This document shows positions 1 through 9,002 of a stretch of 33,329 nt of DNA, piece after piece. This stretch comes from Pseudomonadota bacterium (lineage in GTDB: Bacteria; Desulfobacterota; Syntrophorhabdia; Syntrophorhabdales; Syntrophorhabdaceae), in the NCBI GenBank assembly GCA_026388315.1, contig JAPLKA010000083.1, positions 1 through 33,329 of the forward strand. Direction: 5' to 3'. Both the position numbers and the translations under genes were made by a program. Positions within the stretch are counted from its first letter, which is position 1. Every line of letters starts with the position of its first letter. Under the pieces are notes generated by a model, which searched no databases, was not told the origin of the DNA, and saw nothing but the letters and a program-made list of their open reading frames with translations.

Positions 1-90
1 GCGAGGAAGCTTGGTCTTTTGCATATGCAAAAGTTCCGAAGCCGAACGCGAGCGATTGAAGCCGCAGGAGCGGAATGAGCGTGTTTGAGA
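1..90. repeat. G+C-rich repeat-like block with an 18-bp palindrome
   Basis: Positions 16-33 form a perfect 18-bp palindrome (CTTTTGCATATGCAAAAG). It is followed by a G+C-rich stretch with an imperfect direct repeat starting GAAGCCG at 38 and again at 58. All three forward frames stay open for 50-90 bases from the window edge, so the tail of an upstream gene cannot be excluded, but no frame gives a recognisable protein end. I read it as intergenic repeat-like sequence. Confidence 0.3.
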
Positions 91-207
91 GGGATGGTCC
101 GACACCTATATGATTCTAATGATAAATCCGGGTTTAAATTTGTTCATAGAGTTGATATGGTAACAGGTGTATTCTGAATGGAACGTTGGTCGGAGGAGGG
201 AACCGAA

Positions 208-654
208 ATGAAATGTATCAATATCCATCATGTGGGCATGTGGGTAGATAACATCGATGAAGTAATCTCTTTTTTCACTGATATAATGGGATTTCGTTTG
301 CTGACGCGCGGGCCGCGTGGCAGTATCGGACCGGGGGAGCGAGCCCTCATTCATGCCGGCGATCAGCAGGTGCTGGAACTGCTGACGGAACCGAATGTCT
401 TGCCACGTCCCGATTTCCCTGTTCACCCGATAGGCCATGTGGTGGGGATTCCCCATATATGCTTGAGGGTAACGGACGTACCGGCTTGGCGACAGAAGCT
501 TCAAGCGCACGGATATGCTGTTTCGGAACAATTTCCCGAAGCAGGTTTTGCGCATACCGAGTCGGGTTTGCTCCGGTTAATCTTTTTTGTCGGCCCAAGA
601 GGAATAGGGTTTGAATTATTCGAATTTGAGGAGGAATATCCCCTGCCCTGCTGA
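208..654 (+). CDS. VOC (glyoxalase/bleomycin-resistance) family protein
   Basis: A small protein of about 148 residues with one pair of beta-alpha-beta-beta-beta modules typical of the vicinal oxygen chelate superfamily. It opens with an HHVGMWV strand carrying a likely metal-ligand His. The second and later ligands are probably the Glu in VLELL, the His in IPHICLRV and the Glu in GFELFEF. The family includes glyoxalase I, methylmalonyl-CoA epimerase and dioxygenases, and the substrate cannot be told from sequence. The ATG at 208 is chosen because GGAGGAGGG lies seven bases before it; an in-frame ATG at 178 has no such site. It stands alone ahead of dapL with a 112-base gap and is rather G+C-rich. 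Confidence 0.8.
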   Translation: MKCINIHHVGMWVDNIDEVISFFTDIMGFRLLTRGPRGSIGPGERALIHAGDQQVLELLTEPNVLPRPDFPVHPIGHVVGIPHICLRVTDVPAWRQKLQAHGYAVSEQFPEAGFAHTESGLLRLIFFVGPRGIGFELFEFEEEYPLPC

Positions 655-766
655 AAGAAAATGTATTCCACAAAAAAAGCTTTTACCGCTTCACAGTCAG
701 CCGATTATGTTGTATTATATATGGCTTTGGCTGCAAGTCCGGCATAAATACAATCAGGAGTAAAAA

Positions 767-1930
767 ATGGTAAAACCGGCGTTAAGAGTAGAAAAAATTC
801 CACCTTACTTATTTGCAAGAATCGATAAAAAGAAGGCAGAGGCGCGAAGCAAAGGCATCGACCTCATAGATTTTGGCATTGGCGATCCCGATATCCCTAC
901 CCCGAAAAACATCATTGAAAAAATGAAACAGGCCGTTGAAGACCCGAAGAATCACCGCTATCCAAGCTATGAAGGGATGCTTGAGTTCAGACAGGCAGTT
1001 GCAGACTGGTACAAGAAAAGATTCGATGTGAATCTCGACGCGAAAGATGAGGTCTTAACCCTGATCGGCTCAAAAGAAGGAATTGCCCATATGCCGTGGG
1101 CTTATATTGAAAGCGGGGACATAGCCCTTATTCCATCTCCGGGATATCCTGTATATAAGATTATGACACTGCTTACGGGCGGTATCCCCTACATCATGCC
1201 TCTCAGGGAGGAGAATGGCTTTTTGCCCGTATTTGATGAGATTCCGGAAGATATTCTGCATAAAGCAAAAATCATGTTCATAAATTACCCGAACAACCCT
1301 ACAGGCGCACACGCCGGTGATGACTTCTACAAAAAGGTCATTAAGATTGCAAGAAAGTACGATATTCTTATCTGTCATGATGCGGCATACAGTGAAATTG
1401 CTTACGACGGATATAAACCAAGAAGTATCCTTGAGTTTGATAAAGACAAACAATTCTCTGTCGAATTCCACTCCTTATCAAAGACTTACTGTATGACAGG
1501 CTGGAGAATCGGTTTTGCGGTGGGCAATAAGGATGCCATATTCAACCTCGGAAAATTAAAAACTAATATTGATTCCGGTGTGTTCCAGGCTATTCAGTAT
1601 GCAGGCATTGAAGCTCTGACCGGCAGTCAGGATTCTGTTGAAGAAATCAAGAAAACGTTTCAGCGCCGGAGGGATCTGGTTGTGGATGGTCTGAAGTCGG
1701 TTGGCATCAATGTAGCAAAACCGCTTGCAACATTCTATATATGGGCAAAAGTTCCCGAAGGTTATACATCGGCTGATTTCTGTGAAAAACTCATCGGGGA
1801 GACGGGAATAGTGGTAACGCCGGGCAGCGGATTTGGCGATGAAGGTGAAGGTTATTTCAGGATTTCCATAACGATAAATGAGGAACGGATAAAGGAAGCA
1901 GTGAAGAGGCTGAAAGCCCTGAAATTCTGA
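767..1930 (+). CDS. dapL: LL-diaminopimelate aminotransferase
   Basis: A fold-type I PLP enzyme of 387 residues that converts tetrahydrodipicolinate and glutamate directly to LL-diaminopimelate in cytoplasmic lysine and peptidoglycan-precursor synthesis, bypassing the succinylase route. The N-terminal [15 protein letters not shown] segment and the [13 protein letters not shown] motif are typical of the DapL branch found in anaerobes. The NYPNNPTG motif is present, and the PLP lysine is K239 in [12 protein letters not shown]. The length is normal. AGGAG lies six bases before the ATG. The gene ends two bases from the 3' end of the convergent tldD, leaving no room for a separate terminator. Other class I aminotransferases are possible, but the match to DapL is good. 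Confidence 0.88.
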   Translation: MVKPALRVEKIPPYLFARIDKKKAEARSKGIDLIDFGIGDPDIPTPKNIIEKMKQAVEDPKNHRYPSYEGMLEFRQAVADWYKKRFDVNLDAKDEVLTLIGSKEGIAHMPWAYIESGDIALIPSPGYPVYKIMTLLTGGIPYIMPLREENGFLPVFDEIPEDILHKAKIMFINYPNNPTGAHAGDDFYKKVIKIARKYDILICHDAAYSEIAYDGYKPRSILEFDKDKQFSVEFHSLSKTYCMTGWRIGFAVGNKDAIFNLGKLKTNIDSGVFQAIQYAGIEALTGSQDSVEEIKKTFQRRRDLVVDGLKSVGINVAKPLATFYIWAKVPEGYTSADFCEKLIGETGIVVTPGSGFGDEGEGYFRISITINEERIKEAVKRLKALKF

Positions 1931-1931
1931 T

Positions 1932-3302
1932 CTATTTCCCCCCTACAACTATTTCCGGTATTCTCAGGGTAGGCTGTGCATCTGAAACGGGAACGCCCTG
2001 CCCGTCTTTACCACAGGTTCCAATACCGAAACCCAGGTCGTTTCCTACCATATCAATCCCCTGCAGAACTTTAAGGCCGTTGCCCATCAATGTTGCGTTT
2101 TTAATCATAGGGCCTATGCTGCCTTTTTCAATAATATAGCCTTCCTGAATCTCAAAAACAAAATCACCCCTTACCGTATCTACCTGACCTCCACCCATTT
2201 TTACAACATATACGCCGTCATCCACAGAAGCAATAATCTGTGCAGGGTCATCGCTACCCGGTGAAATCATGGTGTTGCTCATCCTTGGTATGGGCTTATA
2301 CCGGAAAGACTCTCTGCGTCCGTTGCCGGTTGAGCGTGTTTTGTACTTTAAGGCGTGGAATCTGTCAAACATGTAATTCTTCAGAATCCCGTTTTCAACA
2401 AGGACGGTTTTTTCTGACGGTGTGCCTTCGTCATCACAGGCATATGTTCCACGCATATTCGGTACGGTTGCATCATCCACAACATGAATGAGAGGAGAGG
2501 CAATTTTTTTGTTCAGCATCCCTTTATAGCAGGATAGCCCTTCCATTGCAAGGTCTGCTTCAAGTCCGTGACCGATAGCCTCGTGAATCATCGTTCCGCC
2601 TGCTTCAGATGCAAGCACAACGGTTTTCATGCCCATTGGCGCCTCTCTTGCTTCGAGTAGCCCCGTAAGTCTTTTTGCGGTTTTTGTGACAATCTCTTCA
2701 ATCCTTGCTTCCGTAAAGAATTCAAAACCGTAAAAACCTCCTATGGCATCATACGAGGTTTGCATCTCGCCCTTATCTTCGGCCACAAGAAATATATTGA
2801 ACACAACCTGATGTCTTTCGTCATTGATACACTCATTCTCGCTGTTGTGGATTGTAACCCGCTGTTTTGTATCCCTATAGACTATCCTTACCTGCTTTAT
2901 TCTCTTTTCCAGTCCTCTGGCAAGCAATTCTGCATGCTGAACCATATTTAGTTTTTGTTGTATTTCTACATCCTGTGGATCAACGCTCAAAGAAAAGGGA
3001 TAATGGGTCAGAATTGGATTGGCCTCTTTCAGATCCACTGATGTCTTCTCTTTTGTAAACCTGTTAAGCTCTTTTGCCAGTGCAATAAGATTGTCCGTTT
3101 CAAAAGAGTTGGTAGAGGCAAAAAACGACTTCCAGGGGGTTATCACCCTGAGCCCCACACCTTTATCCATCCCCTTCTCTATCTTTTCAAACCTGGAAGA
3201 CTCGCGCTGTATGTGGGTATAAGCCCTTTCTTCAGTGAAGATATCCCCGTACAGACCATTTCCCTCCATGAGAGATTGCAAAACCCTGTTGTTGTCAAAC
3301 AT
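1932..3302 (-). CDS. tldD: TldD/PmbA family metalloprotease
   Basis: A 456-residue TldD-type protein. With its partner TldE/PmbA, this family forms a barrel-shaped zinc protease that cleaves unfolded peptides and matures peptide products such as microcin B17. The HExxxH zinc motif is plain at residues 240-245 (HEAIGHGLEAD), followed by the conserved DD-TVPNMRGTYACDDEGTPS region and the GTCGKDGQGVPVSDAQPT C-terminal segment. GAGGTG lies just before the ATG. The start overlaps the end of the upstream DUF4911-like gene by eight bases, so the two are probably translationally coupled. No tldE/pmbA partner lies in this window. Confidence 0.9.
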   Translation of the reverse strand: MFDNNRVLQSLMEGNGLYGDIFTEERAYTHIQRESSRFEKIEKGMDKGVGLRVITPWKSFFASTNSFETDNLIALAKELNRFTKEKTSVDLKEANPILTHYPFSLSVDPQDVEIQQKLNMVQHAELLARGLEKRIKQVRIVYRDTKQRVTIHNSENECINDERHQVVFNIFLVAEDKGEMQTSYDAIGGFYGFEFFTEARIEEIVTKTAKRLTGLLEAREAPMGMKTVVLASEAGGTMIHEAIGHGLEADLAMEGLSCYKGMLNKKIASPLIHVVDDATVPNMRGTYACDDEGTPSEKTVLVENGILKNYMFDRFHALKYKTRSTGNGRRESFRYKPIPRMSNTMISPGSDDPAQIIASVDDGVYVVKMGGGQVDTVRGDFVFEIQEGYIIEKGSIGPMIKNATLMGNGLKVLQGIDMVGNDLGFGIGTCGKDGQGVPVSDAQPTLRIPEIVVGGK

Positions 3303-3513
3303 CGTTCACCTCGTAGAATACAATGCCATAATGCGCCATATCCTCTATGATCATTCGTAAATCATCTTCAAAATAATGTGTATAGGATATCTCTATCAAT
3401 CCTCTGTTGCCATCAAGGACTGAGAAAATGCCAAGGTCCTCATATGATTCCAGGATCGATTTAAAAAAACTGATACCGTCTCTGTTGATAATGAATCTCT
3501 TTGTTCTCTCCAC
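3295..3513 (-). CDS. Small DUF4911-like protein
   Basis: A 72-residue acidic protein without membrane segments or cysteines. It resembles the short DUF4911 proteins seen in deltaproteobacteria (pattern: FFKSILESYEDLGIFSVLD then GLIEISY), but no function is known to me. The start is GTG, preceded by an ACAGGTAATT leader like that of hcrC elsewhere in the window. It starts two bases after the stop of the HgdB-like gene and overlaps the start of tldD, so it sits inside a tightly packed operon. Family assignment is from memory of the pattern and is tentative. Confidence 0.6.
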   Translation of the reverse strand: MERTKRFIINRDGISFFKSILESYEDLGIFSVLDGNRGLIEISYTHYFEDDLRMIIEDMAHYGIVFYEVNDV

Positions 3514-3515
3514 AA

Positions 3516-4502
3516 TTACCTGTTTCCCAGCATCTCAATAAAGGCTTCTATTCTCAATTTTGTCCTTGTATCAAGCCTCCTCGGGAGATCACCTTCTACG
3601 GTAATAACCGGAATATCGAGCATGTCCCTTAAAATCACATCTTCCATAATCCTGTAACAGAAGGCCTGCACATAATGTATCAGGCCTTTAAGATTACGCC
3701 TTTTTATCTCCCCTTGAATATCGGCAATCCTGTAAAATATCCCATAAGGATAGGTATAATTCAGATATCTCTTCACAATGTTTTTTGAAGAGTATGGAAG
3801 GGCAAACTGTCTCTGCGTCTCATTATAGACCACATGTGCCCCGTTAGATTCACAAAACTCATAGAGGTCAAGCAATATGGGCGGCACCCCGATATACCCG
3901 ATGTTAATGCCCTTTATCTCTTTCCGTTTTTGAGCATCTTTAATGAATTCTTCTGCCATAATATTATATTTTTTATAGTCACCAAGCATATCCGATGCCC
4001 TAACCAGCCAAAGGTGATTTTCCTGGCCTGTAACAACCTTATCATGCCATGTCATCCTGTCTATCAACGCAAGGTTTGACCTGACCCCTTCAATCTCTTT
4101 ATCGACAACGGTGAATACCTCTATATCAGCAGAAAATTCCTTTGTCAGTTTTTCAATTTCCCTTTTCAAAATTTTTCTATCCCGGTCATATGGATAGGCA
4201 AAGGGAATCACCTTTATGCCCTTATATCTTAATATCTCGGAGAGGGCCAGGGTGTTGCTGCAATCACCTTCAATAACTGCTATAACGGTATCGACATGTT
4301 CTTCCATAACAACACCGTAGATGCCTTTTACCCAATTGCACATACTTTTAGGGAACCCGTCTTTCTCTGCTCTTTCGATATAGTGCATGGGATTAGAGTC
4401 TGTTATAAAAACATTATTGAGATCGCATGGCGTGTTCCCTGATGCAAAAATAATTTCTACAGGTATAGTTGTTGTAAACCCGATTGTTTTTTGTTTATCC
4501 AT
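3516..4502 (-). CDS. 2-hydroxyacyl-CoA dehydratase D-component (HgdB) family protein
   Basis: A 328-residue protein of the HgdB/BcrC/double-cubane family, whose members bind iron-sulfur clusters and perform low-potential two-electron chemistry. Four candidate cluster cysteines are visible: in NTPCDL (about residue 26), SMCNWVKG (55), EGDCSNT (81) and QAFCYRIMED (about 282). The family's DIPVITVEGDLPRRLDTRTKLRIEAF C-terminal helix region is also present. The ATG at 4502 is preferred because AAGGTG precedes it at normal spacing; a TTG at 4520 in frame has no good site. No ATP-dependent activator and no second dehydratase subunit are encoded nearby, so it may act as a stand-alone double-cubane-type reductase rather than a dehydratase. 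The substrate is unknown. Confidence 0.8.
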   Translation of the reverse strand: MDKQKTIGFTTTIPVEIIFASGNTPCDLNNVFITDSNPMHYIERAEKDGFPKSMCNWVKGIYGVVMEEHVDTVIAVIEGDCSNTLALSEILRYKGIKVIPFAYPYDRDRKILKREIEKLTKEFSADIEVFTVVDKEIEGVRSNLALIDRMTWHDKVVTGQENHLWLVRASDMLGDYKKYNIMAEEFIKDAQKRKEIKGINIGYIGVPPILLDLYEFCESNGAHVVYNETQRQFALPYSSKNIVKRYLNYTYPYGIFYRIADIQGEIKRRNLKGLIHYVQAFCYRIMEDVILRDMLDIPVITVEGDLPRRLDTRTKLRIEAFIEMLGNR

Positions 4503-4526
4503 GATCTGTTGCACCTTCAAGGGAGA

Positions 4527-5204
4527 TTAACAGGTTTTCAACGGGGGTTGTTTTTTTCGGTCACCCCTTACGAAAATGCTGACAATATAAAGTATAACAA
4601 CTGAAGATAATAATACTATTGACATTTTAAACCCATTGTAACCTGAAAAACATATTTTTGTAAAATCTGCTGTTTTTAAGCTATGCAGAAATACAATGAA
4701 TATCGCTGTTGACCAGAAGCGTAAAATTCTTGATACCTCATTTCGGCTGATTCGTTTTTTTGAGAAACCTGAAAATACATTCCTAAGGTACATAGTAAAA
4801 TAAGAATCCGGAAAAACCTGCGGCACATCAAGCAGGTATTCTATATATGGTTCGTTATGGGCGCCAGCAAGGTATTTTTCTTCTTTCCTCAATGTTGACC
4901 CATAGACCCAGAAAAAAAGGAAGGGATATATCAATAACAGATACGGGTTTCCTGTGAGAAGGCAAAAGCTTACGTCAATGAGATAGTTTGCCATATAATA
5001 AGGGTGTCTTACTATTCCATAAATGCCATTGTTACACATGACAACATTTCTAATCAGTTGCCCTTTTGTTAAGTAATGCACAAAGCAGCCAAGGGTAAGT
5101 AAACAGAATGAAACGATAATTTCGTTGGTGCTTACATTGTATACAAGTACAGACAAATAGCACAACAACCTGATAAAATTTCTTAGATTGCTCCTGGTTA
5201 TCAA
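4527..5204 (-). CDS. PEMT/ICMT-like integral membrane methyltransferase
   Basis: A 225-residue polytopic membrane protein with four to five hydrophobic segments. The GIYGIVRHPYYMANYL motif, with the conserved R-H-P triad, and the downstream LRKEEKYL box match the isoprenylcysteine carboxyl methyltransferase and phospholipid methyltransferase superfamily, which uses S-adenosylmethionine at the membrane face. The substrate cannot be assigned; a lipid or small hydrophobic molecule is likely. The start is a TTG with AAGGAG eight bases upstream. It is the first gene of the operon leading into the HgdB-like, DUF4911-like and tldD genes. A perfect -10 hexamer (TATAAT on the - strand, 5277-5272) lies about 70 bases upstream but has a poor -35. 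Confidence 0.72.
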   Translation of the reverse strand: MITRSNLRNFIRLLCYLSVLVYNVSTNEIIVSFCLLTLGCFVHYLTKGQLIRNVVMCNNGIYGIVRHPYYMANYLIDVSFCLLTGNPYLLLIYPFLFFWVYGSTLRKEEKYLAGAHNEPYIEYLLDVPQVFPDSYFTMYLRNVFSGFSKKRISRNEVSRILRFWSTAIFIVFLHSLKTADFTKICFSGYNGFKMSIVLLSSVVILYIVSIFVRGDRKKQPPLKTC

Positions 5205-5374
5205 AGGTTATAGCTCCTTATCATATTGTCAATGTGCGGAGTGTTCAGGTTTTCCTCTGAAATAATTAATAATTATAAGATTTTTCATCTGGAAATCGAA
5301 AATGAAATTAAAATATTTACAATGTTTTGTCAATCGTTTTTGAGTCAGTCTTTTCAGTTGATCAGGTTTTTTGC

Positions 5375-5404
5375 TTGACACCTAAAGCATGTTGTTACTA
5401 TAGT
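5375..5404 (+). promoter_or_regulatory. Sigma-70-type promoter for the GT39 gene
   Basis: A perfect TTGACA at 5375-5380 and TATAGT at 5399-5404 are separated by 18 bases. The expected transcription start at about 5411 leaves only some nine bases before the GTG at 5420, so the transcript would be almost leaderless. Confidence 0.6.
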
Positions 5405-5419
5405 TCTCCCTGAACACAC

Positions 5420-7126
5420 GTGAAAAAAGATATCTTACATCCAAATTTCCCGGCAAGAAAGTGGTTACGCCAGGACTGGCAATATCTTGGCATTCTTGTA
5501 TTAACCGGTATGATTCTTTTGTTTACAGGGTTATCTGTCAGGTCTTTGTGGGGTTCAGAAGGACGCTGGGCAGAAATTGCAAGAGAGATGCTCATCTCTG
5601 GAAATTATTTTCTCCCGACAATAAATGGGCAGACCTATTTCGATAAACCCCTTTTGAGTTACTGGGCAATCATTCCCTTCGCTATAAATGGCGTTGTCAC
5701 TGAGGTTGCAGCGCGTATGCCCGGTGTCCTGGCCGGCATGGGTACAGTGATTATTACATTCGTAATCGGGCGTCGCCTCTTCGGGAGTAAAACCGGTTTT
5801 ATTTCATCCTTTCTGTTGCTTACTTCCGTCATGTTCGTCCTGTGGTCACGTACCGCATCAGCCGAAATGATCAATGTTTTTGCGATATGGTTATCTTTCT
5901 GGCTTTTTACCTCAGGTGCGCATCACGGTTCTCTGGTATATGTGATATTTCTCTATAGCATTTGCGCTATAGCTTCTTTCTGTAAGGGTCCGGTTGCACC
6001 CGCCGTAGTATTTTCTTCCATTACTTTTTATAGTGTGGTTGAGGCTTTGGTGCAGGCAAGGAAAAATGGTTTTACATTTTCTGCGATAAAAGAAGCATTT
6101 TTGTCAAAATTACGATGGATTATTTCATGGCAGGGCTTTTTTGGGGTTCTTGGAGGTGCTGCTATTTTTATGATTTTCCTTTTAATGCCGGTTATTTTCA
6201 CCGGTTCATGGTCTTCGGTGGAACTTATGTGGAAGGAGAATGTACAACGCTTTTTCCGACCCTTTGACCATATAGAACCTTTGTACACATATTTTAAACA
6301 CATCCCTGTATTCTTCGCTCCATGGACCTTTTTTATGCTTGCATCTCTCCTGGGTATAAGATGCTGGAAAAAAAATATACCGGAACGGCTGATCATACTT
6401 CTCACGCTGGCCATATTCATATTTTTTACTATTTCCGGTTCCCGTCGTAGTTATTATATACTCCCCATATTGCCTGGATTAGCGCTGATTACCGGAAAAG
6501 AGATAACAGATTGGCTGACGACTGCAAGGGAACATGCTAATCAATGGGCTGTAAAATCGGCTGCAATATTAACGTGCTCTATTTTGATCCTGGCTGGAAT
6601 ATGTATAATCTTTGTCTTTTTTGACAACAGGATTCCATCGCATGTTTCTCAATTAGCGATTGGAGTTTTTGCTATTATTGCCGGTAGCACCTCTCTTATG
6701 TTGTTCTGTAAAAAAATACCTCAAAAAGGCCTTATAATACTTGTTTCGCTTATGTTTGTTATGGAGTTGTGGGTCTTTACTGTCGGTATGTCCGTTGCAG
6801 AGAAAAAAAGGACTCTACGACCTTTTGCCCTGAATGTGGCAGATTATTTAAAAAACGTCAGTGACGATAAAATTGCCCTCTGTCAGGGCTATGATTCGGC
6901 ATTTGTATTTTATCTGAAACGTGGCCCTTTAAGGGTATTGAATACAGTTGAGGAAATTAAATCATTTCAAAAGATGCAAACCGACGGCTTTTTGATCGGC
7001 GATTCGTTTTTCATATCAAAATTTCAACAATCAGGAAACCTCGATGGCACATCTGTCGTCTTCATTGAAAAACTCGATCCAAAAAAACACGACGATAGTT
7101 TAGCTTTATTTTCGCTCAAAAAGTAA
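5420..7126 (+). CDS. GT39/ArnT-like membrane glycosyltransferase
   Basis: A 568-residue protein with about a dozen transmembrane segments and a soluble C-terminal portion. The first periplasmic loop has GSEGRWAEIAREML and the next has YFDKPLLSYW. These correspond to the acidic catalytic motif and the KPP-like motif of the ArnT/PMT family, which moves sugars from polyprenyl phosphate donors onto lipid A, glycans or proteins outside the membrane. Length matches ArnT-like enzymes. The start is a GTG with no ribosome-binding site, consistent with a near-leaderless message. The gene is monocistronic here, and its last 11 bases overlap the convergent rsmA. The acceptor is unknown, and no lipid A modification genes are adjacent. 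Confidence 0.82.
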   Translation: MKKDILHPNFPARKWLRQDWQYLGILVLTGMILLFTGLSVRSLWGSEGRWAEIAREMLISGNYFLPTINGQTYFDKPLLSYWAIIPFAINGVVTEVAARMPGVLAGMGTVIITFVIGRRLFGSKTGFISSFLLLTSVMFVLWSRTASAEMINVFAIWLSFWLFTSGAHHGSLVYVIFLYSICAIASFCKGPVAPAVVFSSITFYSVVEALVQARKNGFTFSAIKEAFLSKLRWIISWQGFFGVLGGAAIFMIFLLMPVIFTGSWSSVELMWKENVQRFFRPFDHIEPLYTYFKHIPVFFAPWTFFMLASLLGIRCWKKNIPERLIILLTLAIFIFFTISGSRRSYYILPILPGLALITGKEITDWLTTAREHANQWAVKSAAILTCSILILAGICIIFVFFDNRIPSHVSQLAIGVFAIIAGSTSLMLFCKKIPQKGLIILVSLMFVMELWVFTVGMSVAEKKRTLRPFALNVADYLKNVSDDKIALCQGYDSAFVFYLKRGPLRVLNTVEEIKSFQKMQTDGFLIGDSFFISKFQQSGNLDGTSVVFIEKLDPKKHDDSLALFSLKK

Positions 7127-7907
7127 GCTTCCTCCCCGCTTCTTTTAAAAATAAGTACATTTTTTTAAACCCGGGTGGTTCTATTTCTTCAGCACGAATG
7201 GACAGGGCAAAACCCATGAAATGATAGAGGGCATCTATCATATCTGCGCCGTATTTCTTCATAAGGGCGTTTTTCATATATTTGCGCTTATGCTGAAAAC
7301 ACAATTTCACAAATTCTATCAGCTTTTCATCCACTACCCTTTCATCTTCTTTAAAAGTTATTGAGAGAAAAGCACTGTCTACTTTTGGCGGCGGTATAAA
7401 AACTGTTGGTTTTAAAATGAAAAGCAGCTTTGCTTCAGAAAGAAGCTGTAGATTTACCGATAATGCCCCGTAGGTACGCTTATGGGGTTTACTGACAACC
7501 CGTTCTGCTATCTCTCTCTGGACAGTCAGATGGGCGCTTTCTATTACCGCCCTTTCTGCTATTGCTTTGAAAAGTATAGGACCGGTAATCTTGTATGGGA
7601 TATTCCCTATTATTTTGATTTTATTATTGGTTTTGAACTGGGAAAGAGATATGTTGAGAAAATCTTCAAAGATGATTTCAACATTCTTGTGTGTTTTTTC
7701 AACTTCATCGAGGTATTTTTTGAATGACCTGTCAATTTCTACCGCGTGTACAAACCCTGCTTTTTCTGCAAGACAATGCGTGAGATCACCCTGTCCAGGT
7801 CCAATCTCAACAACAACATCGTCTTTGTTGATACCGGATAGACGCACTATTTTATTGAGCATATGTTTGTCTTTAATCAGATGCTGGGAGAGACTTTTTT
7901 TGAGCAT
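7116..7907 (-). CDS. rsmA: 16S rRNA (adenine1518/1519-N6) dimethyltransferase
   Basis: A 263-residue KsgA/RsmA protein that dimethylates two adjacent adenines in the 3' terminal helix of 16S rRNA late in small-subunit assembly. The N-terminal KKSLSQHLIKD matches the family opening. The S-adenosylmethionine loop EIGPGQGD is at residues 34-41 and the catalytic GNIPYKIT motif (the N-I-P-Y variant of N-L-P-Y) at 101-108. The basic C-terminal region with CFQHKRKYMKNAL is present. It follows tsaD on the same strand with a 24-base gap, and the two are probably cotranscribed. Length is normal. Confidence 0.93.
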   Translation of the reverse strand: MLKKSLSQHLIKDKHMLNKIVRLSGINKDDVVVEIGPGQGDLTHCLAEKAGFVHAVEIDRSFKKYLDEVEKTHKNVEIIFEDFLNISLSQFKTNNKIKIIGNIPYKITGPILFKAIAERAVIESAHLTVQREIAERVVSKPHKRTYGALSVNLQLLSEAKLLFILKPTVFIPPPKVDSAFLSITFKEDERVVDEKLIEFVKLCFQHKRKYMKNALMKKYGADMIDALYHFMGFALSIRAEEIEPPGFKKMYLFLKEAGRKLTF

Positions 7908-7931
7908 AATCTTTTTGAGCTCTGTTCTCCG

Positions 7932-8927
7932 CTATGTCATTGCCATTCTTGAATAACCCTTTACATCCAGCGATGAAGTAATTCCCTTTTTAAAATAATA
8001 ATACCCTGTAATTGCGATCATGGCAGCATTATCTGTGCAAAAATGTGGAGAAGAAAATAAGACATCGAGATTCTCTTGAGTACATCTTTCAGAGAAAATT
8101 TCCCGCAACCTGCCGTTTGCTGCAACACCACCACCTACCACAATCCTTTCAATCCCATAATCCTTTGCCGCCTTTATTGTCTTGTATGAAAGGAGATCGC
8201 AAATGGCTTCCTGAAAAGAGGATAGAATATGGGCTAAATTGACATCGGAAAAACCATTTTTTTTTATATAGTTTATAAAGGATGTTTTTAAACCGCTAAA
8301 ACTGAAGTCGTAGTTAGCCTCTTCTTTCATGGGTCTGGGAAATATTACATAATCCTTTACTCCTTTCCGGGCAATATCCTCAATTATTTGCCCGCCAGGG
8401 TACCCAATCTTAAGATATTTTGCGATTTTATCAAAGGCTTCACCTGCCGCATCATCTCTCGTGCTCCCTAACATTTTAAAATGACAGTAGTCTTCAAACA
8501 AAAGTATAATTGTATGTCCACCTGATACAACAAGGGCGATGAAAGGGAAATCCACTTCATTTTCAAGAAAGACGCTCATCGCATGTGCCTCGATATGATT
8601 AACTGCTATCAGGGGTTTTTCTAATGCAAATGCAAGACCCTTGGCAAAACATAAACCGGCCAGAATAGAGCCGATTAAACCCGGACCGTTTGTAACGCTT
8701 ACCAAATCAATGTCTTGCGATAAAACTCCGGCTTCTTTCAGGACATTACCGTAGATTCCGTCTATCAGCTCAACGTGTTTTCTTGAGGCAATTTCAGGAA
8801 CAATGCCACCGAAGAAACGGTGAAAGTCAACCTGGCTCGAGACAATATTAGAACGTATCTTTTTATCATCTTCAAGGACTGAAATTGATGTATCATCACA
8901 GGATGTATCGATGCCGAGGGTAATCAT
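7932..8927 (-). CDS. tsaD: tRNA N6-threonylcarbamoyladenosine transferase subunit
   Basis: A 331-residue Kae1/TsaD protein with an actin-like ATPase fold. With TsaB and TsaE it transfers threonylcarbamoyl from the TsaC product to A37 of ANN-decoding tRNAs. Visible marks are GIDTSCDDTS at the N-terminus, the metal-binding HIEAH at residues 111-115, VSGGHT, the GEAFDK segment and the C-terminal CTDNAAMIA. The ATG at 8927 has no clear ribosome-binding site, but the GIDTSCDDT motif fixes the start. It lies between ppiD and rsmA on the same strand. A hairpin sits in the 75 bases separating it from ppiD. Confidence 0.95.
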   Translation of the reverse strand: MITLGIDTSCDDTSISVLEDDKKIRSNIVSSQVDFHRFFGGIVPEIASRKHVELIDGIYGNVLKEAGVLSQDIDLVSVTNGPGLIGSILAGLCFAKGLAFALEKPLIAVNHIEAHAMSVFLENEVDFPFIALVVSGGHTIILLFEDYCHFKMLGSTRDDAAGEAFDKIAKYLKIGYPGGQIIEDIARKGVKDYVIFPRPMKEEANYDFSFSGLKTSFINYIKKNGFSDVNLAHILSSFQEAICDLLSYKTIKAAKDYGIERIVVGGGVAANGRLREIFSERCTQENLDVLFSSPHFCTDNAAMIAITGYYYFKKGITSSLDVKGYSRMAMT

Positions 8928-8957
8928 TCGTTTAATTCAGCAATAATTCCTGATGGG

Positions 8958-8985
8958 AAATCCTGGTCGGGGAGGTCCAGGATTT
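8958..8985 (-). terminator. Hairpin between ppiD-like gene and tsaD
   Basis: AAATCCTGG (8958-8966) and CCAGGATTT (8977-8985) form a perfect 9-bp stem with a 10-base loop, starting 17 bases after the ppiD-like stop codon. Only a short T tract follows on the - strand, so it is a weak terminator, an attenuator or an mRNA-stabilising stem rather than a strong terminator. Confidence 0.4.
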
Positions 8986-9002
8986 TAAATTCGCAATCGA
9001 TT

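Noticed and set aside
7116-7126. Overlap of the GT39 and rsmA 3' ends as a sign of frameshift or misassembly
   Set aside because: Both proteins have normal lengths and intact C-termini; an 11-base convergent overlap is ordinary.
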